Source: Chloroflexota bacterium (GTDB lineage: Bacteria; Chloroflexota; Anaerolineae; JAADDB01). Taken from it: a stretch of 5,025 nt of DNA. Under the pieces are notes generated by a model that made no database searches, had not been told where the DNA came from, and saw only the letters and a program-made list of their open reading frames with translations. The stretch spans positions 1 to 5,025 of the forward strand of contig JAADDB010000104.1 in the NCBI GenBank assembly GCA_013154135.1, in the 5' to 3' direction. Position numbers and translations under genes: made by a program. How positions within the stretch are numbered: position 1 is the stretch's first letter; every line of letters starts with the position of its first letter. Below are positions 1-5,025 of this stretch, piece by piece.

Positions 1-207
1 TTCGCCCAGCCAGCATCCACCAAAAACACTTACTATGCACGGGGCGAGAACGCCGGCACCCCGCCAAGGTGCGGACCCGTCCGCGGCCCGTGGAACCTTT
101 CTCTCGCCAACTCGGCATTGAAGGGCCATCCCGGCATTCAGCCCCTTAATCGTCAATCGTTAATCGTTACTCGTTACTCGTCACAATCAGAGGCCGAAGC
201 TCGACCT
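1..207. other. Upstream non-coding stretch, no gene recognised
   Basis: No convincing coding sequence is seen here. Frame 1 is open from the left edge to a TGA at 226-228, but its translation is low-complexity, runs through the tandem heptamers at 146-180 and the palindrome at 208-226, and matches no family I know. A small GC-rich hairpin is visible at 71-84 (GCGGA, loop CCCG, TCCGC), and GGCGAGA (43-49) is complementary to TCTCGCC (102-108). Neither is followed by a T-run. The neighbouring gene on the left lies outside the window, so it is unknown whether it is divergent or co-directional. Confidence 0.5.
146..180. repeat. Degenerate 7-bp tandem repeat, five units
   Basis: Five consecutive heptamers are read directly. 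The first three are TTAATCG, TCAATCG and TTAATCG, and the last two are both TTACTCG. The next bases, TCACAATC, look like a decayed continuation. All units fit T(T/C)A(A/C)TCG. The AT-rich tract interrupts otherwise GC-rich DNA and sits about 28 bp upstream of the first operator-like palindrome. Short tandem heptamers are known in intergenic DNA of several bacterial groups. No function is assigned here. Confidence 0.8.
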
Positions 208-226
208 ATGTTTCATGTTGAAACAT
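208..226. promoter_or_regulatory. Operator-like palindrome, copy 1
   Basis: Perfect inverted repeat ATGTTTCA-TGT-TGAAACAT, with 8-bp arms and a 3-bp spacer. It shares the core GTTTCA-N3-TGAAAC with a second copy at 243-257. The outer ATGTT...AACAT bases resemble those of the E. coli GlpR (DeoR family) operator, which is centred differently, so a GlpR-like regulator is a reasonable inference but not proven. Its centre, 217, is about 92 bp upstream of the predicted transcription start near 309. Confidence 0.65.
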
Positions 227-242
227 GAGCTGCTACGATGGC

Positions 243-257
243 GTTTCAAGATGAAAC
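243..257. promoter_or_regulatory. Operator-like palindrome, copy 2
   Basis: Perfect inverted repeat GTTTCA-AGA-TGAAAC with 6-bp arms, followed by AT, so the right half TGAAACAT is identical to that of copy 1. The centre is 250, 33 bp (about three helical turns) from copy 1 and about 59 bp upstream of the predicted transcription start. Both copies lie upstream of the -35 hexamer and do not overlap the promoter core. This suits an upstream-bound activator, cooperative binding with looping, or control of a divergent gene off the left edge. Confidence 0.65.
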
Positions 258-273
258 ATTTTCCATCCCCACG

Positions 274-302
274 TTGACTTTCACCGCGCCTCACCCCATA
301 AT
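274..302 (+). promoter_or_regulatory. Predicted sigma70/SigA promoter for the glpF operon
   Basis: The -35 hexamer TTGACT (274-279) and -10 hexamer CATAAT (297-302) are separated by exactly 17 bp. Each differs from consensus at one position. The predicted start is near 309, giving a leader of about 358 nt before glpF. This is the best promoter-like match I found by eye upstream of glpF, and it lies immediately downstream of the paired palindromes. Confidence 0.65.
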
Positions 303-308
303 GGATAG

Positions 309-536
309 TGAAGTTCGACCGCCTACGTCATCCCCCATTGCGTGTGCCCGTGGGAATCCCGCGGGATCAGTAGGGAGAACAGGGCCGATCATATCCCCCA
401 TCGGCCGAAAACAGGGTGTTCGGTGTCTTCCATGAAACCTTGGTGGCACATATCCGCACTCATCCTGACCCACATGCCCACCCAACGGGGGAACGCGCGG
501 TCTTACCACGCATCGGTTTTCTCCACCCCAATGAGG
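309..536 (+). other. Long 5' leader of the glpF transcript (inferred)
   Basis: This stretch lies between the predicted transcription start and the strong SD at 537-548. It contains a 12-bp palindrome, ATCCCGCGGGAT (356-367), and a hairpin, GGCCGAT (383-389) with ATCGGCC (400-406), around a 10-nt loop. GAACA (377-381) can also pair with TGTTC (417-421) and enclose that hairpin. I could not match it to any riboswitch or T-box family by its conserved motifs. Small frames here (for example 342-563) lack an SD and have composition unlike the real genes. Confidence 0.4.
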
Positions 537-548
537 AAAGGAGGTGAT
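537..548 (+). promoter_or_regulatory. Full-length Shine-Dalgarno match without an obvious gene
   Basis: AAAGGAGGTGAT is complementary over 12 nt to the usual bacterial 16S rRNA 3' tail. It is longer than the SDs of the four real genes in this window. The nearest ATG is at 560, with 15 nt between GGAGG and the A, which is longer than usual. It may drive the 36-codon leader frame, act as a ribosome standby site for glpF, or be left over from a lost gene. Confidence 0.55.
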
Positions 549-559
549 AGGCCCAACAG

Positions 560-670
560 ATGACCGTTTACCCCGCAGCGCTCATACCCTGTGGGACTGT
601 GGCATCCATTGGTTCATCGACGTGTGAAGGTATGCCCAAGGAGAGATTTAGAAAGGAGAAGACGCCATGA
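560..670 (+). CDS. Possible 36-aa leader peptide overlapping glpF
   Basis: An ATG-initiated frame of 36 codons plus TGA begins MTVYPAAL and ends EKTP. Its stop shares the four bases ATGA (667-670) with the glpF start, the classic arrangement for translational coupling. The strong SD at 537-548 lies upstream, though spaced 15 nt away. An in-frame TAG at 548-550 rules out a longer N-terminus. The peptide has no recognisable domain or transmembrane segment; its C-terminal third is basic (KERFRKEK), but that segment also encodes the purine-rich glpF SD. It could be a real leader peptide or a chance frame, and I lean slightly towards chance. Confidence 0.25.
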   Translation: MTVYPAALIPCGTVASIGSSTCEGMPKERFRKEKTP

Positions 671-1461
671 AGCGGAACGGTCTTACCGGCGAATTTATTG
701 CAGAAGTCTTCGGCACGTTCTTGTTGATTTTGTTGGGTGATGGCGTTGTGGCAAACGTGGGGTTGGCCCCCCGCTTGGCCCCGCCCGGATACGACTGGAA
801 TACCATCACCTTCGGGTGGGCCTTTGCTGTGGCCGTAGCCGTCTACGTGGCCGGTGGAGTCTCCGGCGCACACATTAACCCCGCGGTTTCCATCGCCTTG
901 GCAGCAACCAAGCGCTTCCCCTGGTCCAAGGTGCTCCCCTACATCGTCGCCCAGCTCATCGGCGCGTTCCTGGGCGCCCTGGGCGTCTACCTGGTCTACC
1001 ATGACGGCCTGGTCCAGGCAGGCATGCCCAATGTCTGGTGCACCGGCCCCGGCTCCGTGTTCGGGAAGACGTTCTGGGGGGCTGCCACCAGCGCGGACCC
1101 AGTGGGCAGTTATTCCCTCCTCAACGCGTTCATCGCCGAGATCTTCGGCACAGCCGTACTCCTGTGGGGCGTCCTGGCCATGACGGATGAGAAGAACCTG
1201 GCACCCAAGGGGAACACCGCTCCCCTCCTCATCGGCTTTGTCGTCCTTGCCGTAGGTCTCTCCCTGGGTGGTCCCTCCGGCTACGCCATCAACCCGGCCC
1301 GTGACCTGGGCCCCCGCATCTTCGGCGTGCTCGTGGGGACCAAGGGGCTGTTCAACGGACTCTACTGGATCGGACCTCCGGTCATCGGCACAATCATCGG
1401 CGGTGTGCTCGGCGCGCTGAGCTACGACTGGCTGATTACCCCCTTCTTGGGGAAGGAATAA
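667..1461 (+). CDS. glpF: Glycerol uptake facilitator (aquaglyceroporin, MIP family)
   Basis: This 264-aa inner-membrane channel lets glycerol, and probably other small polyols, diffuse into the cell. Both MIP signature loops are present: NPA at residues 71-73 after SGAHI, and NPARD at 209-213. The Asp after NPAR marks the glycerol-conducting branch rather than strict water channels. Six hydrophobic segments are visible, at about 9-30, 46-64, 88-112, 150-172, 185-201 and 232-256, with the two half-helices at the NPA loops. By alignment to E. coli GlpF the selectivity filter is Trp51, Tyr206 and Arg212; E. coli has Phe at the middle position. Length is normal for the family. The ATG at 667 is supported by AAAGGAG at 652-658, 8 nt away. 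It is the first gene of the cluster, and GlpK downstream would trap the imported glycerol by phosphorylation. Confidence 0.96.
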   Translation: MKRNGLTGEFIAEVFGTFLLILLGDGVVANVGLAPRLAPPGYDWNTITFGWAFAVAVAVYVAGGVSGAHINPAVSIALAATKRFPWSKVLPYIVAQLIGAFLGALGVYLVYHDGLVQAGMPNVWCTGPGSVFGKTFWGAATSADPVGSYSLLNAFIAEIFGTAVLLWGVLAMTDEKNLAPKGNTAPLLIGFVVLAVGLSLGGPSGYAINPARDLGPRIFGVLVGTKGLFNGLYWIGPPVIGTIIGGVLGALSYDWLITPFLGKE

Positions 1462-1473
1462 CCTAAACCGGGC

Positions 1474-1505
1474 TCCCCCGTGGACACGCAGAAGTCCACG
1501 GGGGA
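1474..1505 (+). terminator. Strong hairpin after glpF, no T-run
   Basis: A perfect 12-bp stem, TCCCCCGTGGAC (1474-1485) with GTCCACGGGGGA (1494-1505), encloses an 8-nt loop. It starts 13 nt after the glpF stop. The downstream bases (CCTCACTTAACG) lack a T-tract, so it is either a U-less terminator, a partial terminator that lowers dhaK expression relative to glpF, or a 3'-end stabiliser of a processed glpF mRNA. Confidence 0.55.
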
Positions 1506-1531
1506 CCTCACTTAACGCCGGATAGGGCCAT

Positions 1532-1552
1532 GTGCCGGAATACTCCGGGCAC
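1532..1552 (+). other. Second hairpin in the glpF-dhaK gap
   Basis: GTGCCGGA (1532-1539) pairs with TCCGGGCAC (1544-1552) around the tetraloop ATAC, with one bulged base. Downstream GCCC (1555-1558) and CGGCA (1561-1565) could compete for the same arms, so alternative folds are possible. It lies about 45 nt upstream of the dhaK SD, within the likely untranslated gap. Confidence 0.4.
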
Positions 1553-1596
1553 TCGCCCTTCGGCAGTCCACGAAGAAGTGCGGCATTTCACAGGAG

Positions 1597-1603
1597 AAAG
1601 GAG
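1597..1603 (+). promoter_or_regulatory. dhaK ribosome binding site
   Basis: AAAGGAG lies 7 nt before the ATG at 1611 and decides the dhaK start. An in-frame ATG at 1530 would add 27 residues, but it has no SD, falls inside the hairpin at 1532-1552, and gives an extension not seen in DhaK proteins. Confidence 0.85.
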
Positions 1604-1610
1604 TGGAACC

Positions 1611-2684
<1,074 letters not shown>

Positions 2685-2705
2685 CCCCACCCACACCATC
2701 AACCG

Positions 2706-2745
2706 GGCCCTTCCCCAGGGGGACAGAGTCCCGTGGGGAAGGGCC
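2706..2745 (+). terminator. Strong hairpin after dhaK, no T-run
   Basis: A perfect 12-bp outer stem, GGCCCTTCCCCA (2706-2717) with TGGGGAAGGGCC (2734-2745), is extended by an inner GGGAC (2720-2724) and GTCCC (2728-2732) around the loop AGA. It starts 21 nt after the dhaK stop, and ATCCTCCGG follows instead of a T-tract. In design and placement it parallels the hairpin after glpF. It may be a U-less or partial terminator, or a processing and stability element that sets the DhaK to DhaL ratio. Confidence 0.55.
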
Positions 2746-2751
2746 ATCCTC

Positions 2752-2781
2752 CGGGGTCCAAACCCCGAAGGACCGGTTTGG
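2752..2781 (+). other. Two mutually exclusive hairpins upstream of dhaL
   Basis: CGGGGT (2752-2757) can pair with ACCCCG (2762-2767) around the tetraloop CCAA. Alternatively CCAAAC (2758-2763) can pair with GTTTGG (2776-2781). The two pairings share bases and cannot coexist, the sort of arrangement found in attenuators, but both stems are only 6 bp and no ligand-binding motif is recognised. No good promoter is seen in this gap; GTATAC at 2807-2812 lacks a matching -35. Confidence 0.3.
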
Positions 2782-2864
2782 CCATTTGGGGCAAAGGGGG
2801 GAGAATGTATACAGCCATGGCAATCCCCCCACAAGCCGAAAGATGAAGGAGGCGGAAAAGGCGT

Positions 2865-3524
2865 ATGGTTACCCGCGATCAAATCGTAGAATGGCTGAAG
2901 CTTGTGGCACGCGTCCTGGAGGAGAATAAGGACTATCTCACCAAGTTGGACGCGGCCATCGGCGACGCGGACCACGGGATCAACATGGACCGTGGCTTTA
3001 AGAAAGTCATGAGTCAACTTCCCAGCGTCCAGGATAAGGACATCGGCAGTATTCTCAAGACCACCGGCATGGCCCTCATTTCCAGTGTGGGCGGAGCCGG
3101 CGGTCCTTTGTACGGCACGCTGTTCATGCGCGCAGGCATGGCTGTGGCCAACAAGTACGAACTCACCGACGAGGACCTGGTCCACATGTGGGAAGCCGCG
3201 GTCGAAGGGGTCATCCAACGCGGCCGTGCTCAGCCCGGGGACAAGACAATGGTCGATGCGCTCCTCCCCGCGGTGGAGGCCATGAAAAAGGCCCTGGAAG
3301 AGGGCGCGGATACGGTCGAAATCCTCCGGCGTGGGGTGGCAGCCGCCGAGAAGGGCATGAAGGACACCATCCCCCTTCAGGCGAGGAAGGGGCGCGCCAG
3401 TTACTTGGGCGAGCGCAGCATCGGACATCAAGATCCCGGCGCTACGTCTTCCTACATGCTCTTGAAAGCTCTCCTAGATGTGGTTTCCAAGGAAGCAGGG
3501 GAGGAAGAAACGAGCAGTGAATGA
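2865..3524 (+). CDS. dhaL: Dihydroxyacetone kinase, nucleotide-binding subunit DhaL
   Basis: This 219-aa protein has the Dak2 fold alone and is close to the 210 aa of E. coli DhaL. It holds the ADP/ATP cofactor that phosphorylates the substrate on DhaK. The Mg-nucleotide site is visible as LDAAIGDADHG at 28-38, with Asp29, Asp34 and Asp36 matching the three metal-binding Asp residues. SSVGGAGGPLYGT lies near residue 75, and the C-terminal block at 171-195, including RKGRASYLGERS and GHQDPGATS, is very well conserved. It ends in a short acidic tail. The ATG at 2865 is preceded by AAGGAGG (2846-2852) at a rather long 12-nt spacing. In PTS-dependent systems DhaL-bound ADP is rephosphorylated by DhaM, which is not next to it here. 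glpK begins 68 bp downstream with no intervening terminator seen. Confidence 0.96.
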   Translation: MVTRDQIVEWLKLVARVLEENKDYLTKLDAAIGDADHGINMDRGFKKVMSQLPSVQDKDIGSILKTTGMALISSVGGAGGPLYGTLFMRAGMAVANKYELTDEDLVHMWEAAVEGVIQRGRAQPGDKTMVDALLPAVEAMKKALEEGADTVEILRRGVAAAEKGMKDTIPLQARKGRASYLGERSIGHQDPGATSSYMLLKALLDVVSKEAGEEETSSE

Positions 3525-3592
3525 GGAGGGGACACCTTCCACTCGGACACGTTCAGCGTTAGAGAGGTGTATAACGACAAGGAGGGGGAACC

Positions 3593-5025
3593 ATGGCTAA
3601 GTATGTGGCTGCAGTTGACCAGGGTACAACCAGCACGCGGTGCATCATTTTCGACCGGGCCGGGCGTATTGTGGGCGTGGACCAGAAGGAACACGAACAG
3701 ATTTACCCCAAGCCCGGCTGGGTCGAACATGATCCGCTGGAGATCTGGGAGCGCACTCAGGAAGTCATCCGAGGCGCCCTGGAGAAGGCCGGTGTCAAGC
3801 CCGGCGACATCGCCGCGGTCGGGGTCACCAACCAGCGGGAGACGACCGTGGTCTGGGACAAGAACACCGGCAAGCCGTACTACAACGCGGTGGTGTGGCA
3901 GGACACGCGGACGAAGGAAATCTGCGATGAGCTGGCCGAAGACGGAGGCCAGGATCGCTTCCGCGAGAAGGTGGGGCTCCCCTTGGCCACCTACTTCTCC
4001 GGCCCCAAGATCAAGTGGCTCCTGGACAATGTGGAAGGGTTGCGAGAAGCCGCGGAGCGGGGGGATGCCCTCTTCGGCAACATCGACACCTGGCTCATCT
4101 GGAATTTGACGGGAGGCCCCAACGGCGGTGCCCACGTCACCGATGTGACCAACGCCAGCCGCACCATGCTCATGAACCTGGAAACCCTGGATTGGGATGA
4201 CGAGATCTTGGAGATCATGGGCATCCCCAAGCAGATGCTCCCCAAGATCGTCCCGTCCAGCGATCCCAACACGTGGGGCAACACGCTGAAGGACGGGCCC
4301 TTCGGGGATGAAATCCCGGTCTGCGGCGACCTGGGCGACCAGCAGGCCGCGCTGGTGGGTCAGACGTGTTTCGACCCCGGTGAGGCGAAGAACACGTACG
4401 GCACCGGGTGCTTCCTGCTGTTGAACACGGGCACCGAACCGGTCCAGTCCAAGAGTGGGTTGCTCACAACGTTGGCCTACAAGTTCGGTGATGAGCCCGC
4501 GGTGTACGCGCTGGAGGGCTCCATCGCCATTACGGGCGCGTTGGTCCAGTGGCTGAGGGACAACCTCCAGTTCTTCAAGAAGTCCGCGGACATTGAGCCT
4601 TGCGCCCGCAGCGTGCCGGACAACGGCGGCATTTACTTTGTGCCCGCGTTCTCCGGTCTGTTCGCGCCCTACTGGCGCAGCGACGCCCGGGGCGTCATCG
4701 TGGGCTTGACCCGCTACATCAACAAGGGGCACATCTGCCGGGCCGCTCTGGAGGCCACAGCCTACCAGACCCGAGATGTGTTCGAGGCCATGATCAAGGA
4801 CTCGGGCGTGGACCTGAAGGCCCTGAAGGTGGATGGCGGCATGGTCTACAACGACTTGCTCATGCAATTCCAGGCCGACATCCTGAACGTGCCGGTGGTC
4901 CGCCCTGTGGTCGCGGAGACCACTTCCCTGGGCGCGGCCTATGCCGCGGGCTTGGCCGTCGGCTTCTGGAAGAACCTGGATGACCTGCGTCAGAATTGGC
5001 AAGTGGACAAGACCTGGGAACCGCA
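3593..5025 (+). CDS. glpK: Glycerol kinase (3' end beyond the window)
   Basis: This FGGY-family cytoplasmic kinase makes glycerol 3-phosphate from glycerol and ATP. The 477 complete codons before the edge contain no stop or frameshift; relative to the roughly 500-aa family, about 20-30 residues are missing. Visible motifs are the phosphate-binding loop DQGTTSTR (9-16); NQRET (80-84), with Arg82 and Glu83 matching the E. coli glycerol-binding pair; Trp102; Tyr134 in YFSG; GDQQAAL with Asp249 and Gln250; and NTYGTGCF (267-274) with Phe274. The C-terminal FGGY region has ALEATAYQTRDV (385-396), VDGG (413-416) and SLGAAYAAGLA (445-455). AAGGAGG at 3579-3585 lies 7 nt before the ATG. The regulatory loop reads TLKDGPFGDEIP (231-242). 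It lacks the His phosphorylated by HPr in low-GC Gram-positive GlpK and the Arg of the fructose bisphosphate site in E. coli GlpK. It is the last visible gene of the cluster. Confidence 0.97.
   Translation, partial: MAKYVAAVDQGTTSTRCIIFDRAGRIVGVDQKEHEQIYPKPGWVEHDPLEIWERTQEVIRGALEKAGVKPGDIAAVGVTNQRETTVVWDKNTGKPYYNAVVWQDTRTKEICDELAEDGGQDRFREKVGLPLATYFSGPKIKWLLDNVEGLREAAERGDALFGNIDTWLIWNLTGGPNGGAHVTDVTNASRTMLMNLETLDWDDEILEIMGIPKQMLPKIVPSSDPNTWGNTLKDGPFGDEIPVCGDLGDQQAALVGQTCFDPGEAKNTYGTGCFLLLNTGTEPVQSKSGLLTTLAYKFGDEPAVYALEGSIAITGALVQWLRDNLQFFKKSADIEPCARSVPDNGGIYFVPAFSGLFAPYWRSDARGVIVGLTRYINKGHICRAALEATAYQTRDVFEAMIKDSGVDLKALKVDGGMVYNDLLMQFQADILNVPVVRPVVAETTSLGAAYAAGLAVGFWKNLDDLRQNWQVDKTWEP

Noticed and set aside
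120..131. GAAGGGCCATCC repeated exactly at 2738-2749
   Set aside because: A 12-nt exact repeat is expected about once by chance in a window this size; the first copy lacks the partner arm of the hairpin seen at the second.
1..228. A frame open from the left edge that might be the end of an upstream gene
   Set aside because: The translation is not protein-like, runs through the heptamer repeats and the palindrome at 208-226, and other frames at this edge are also open by chance.
433..438. A possible third operator half-site, TGAAAC
   Set aside because: The opposite arm at 424-429 does not match GTTTCA, so it is not a palindrome.
537..550. The end of a 16S rRNA gene on the minus strand, since AAAGGAGGTGAT is its reverse-strand tail
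   Set aside because: The match stops after 12 nt and the flanking bases do not resemble 16S rRNA, so it is an SD-like sequence only.
342..563. A 73-codon frame (GTG start) whose stop overlaps the ATG at 560
   Set aside because: No SD before the start, low-complexity composition rich in Pro, Arg and Ser, no recognisable domain; the ATGA overlap is likely coincidence.
609..636. A second promoter close to glpF (TTGGTT, 16 bp, TATGCC)
   Set aside because: Both hexamers are poor matches, and the promoter at 274-302 is far better.
3452..5002. A 516-codon open frame on the minus strand opposite glpK
   Set aside because: Same codon-bias shadow effect; the + strand frame is unmistakably glycerol kinase.

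Overview
This window carries a compact glycerol and dihydroxyacetone (Dha) utilisation cluster on the + strand, in the order glpF (glycerol facilitator), dhaK (Dha kinase substrate-binding subunit), dhaL (Dha kinase nucleotide-binding subunit) and glpK (glycerol kinase, cut off by the right edge). All four genes are identified from family motifs read in the translations. The DNA is GC-rich bacterial sequence. Every gene has a strong Shine-Dalgarno (SD) sequence of the AAAGGAG/AAGGAGG type, which suits Firmicutes or Chloroflexota. The exact lineage cannot be read from the window.

Layout: positions 1-207 hold no convincing gene, but contain a short run of degenerate 7-bp tandem repeats (146-180). 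Two copies of the palindrome GTTTCA-N3-TGAAAC lie at 208-226 and 243-257, with centres 33 bp apart. Just downstream is a near-consensus sigma70-type promoter (TTGACT, 17 bp, CATAAT; 274-302). A leader of roughly 350 nt separates it from glpF (667-1461). Near its end the leader has an unusually complete SD (537-548) and a 36-codon frame whose stop overlaps the glpF start as ATGA. Strong GC-rich hairpins without T-runs follow glpF and dhaK (1611-2684). dhaL (2865-3524) and glpK (3593 to the edge) are separated by only 68 bp.

How the genes work together: GlpF admits glycerol and GlpK phosphorylates it to glycerol 3-phosphate. DhaK and DhaL form the core of a Dha kinase that makes dihydroxyacetone phosphate. 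Both routes feed the triose phosphate pool. Separate DhaK and DhaL subunits are normally typical of the PTS-dependent enzyme, whose phosphoryl donor is DhaM, but no dhaM is present between dhaL and glpK. No glycerol dehydrogenase or glycerol-3-phosphate dehydrogenase is visible either.

I do not see a clearly new biological system. The points most worth a second look are the paired operator-like palindromes, the leader ORF coupled to glpF, the absence of dhaM, and the loss of both well-known regulatory signatures in GlpK.
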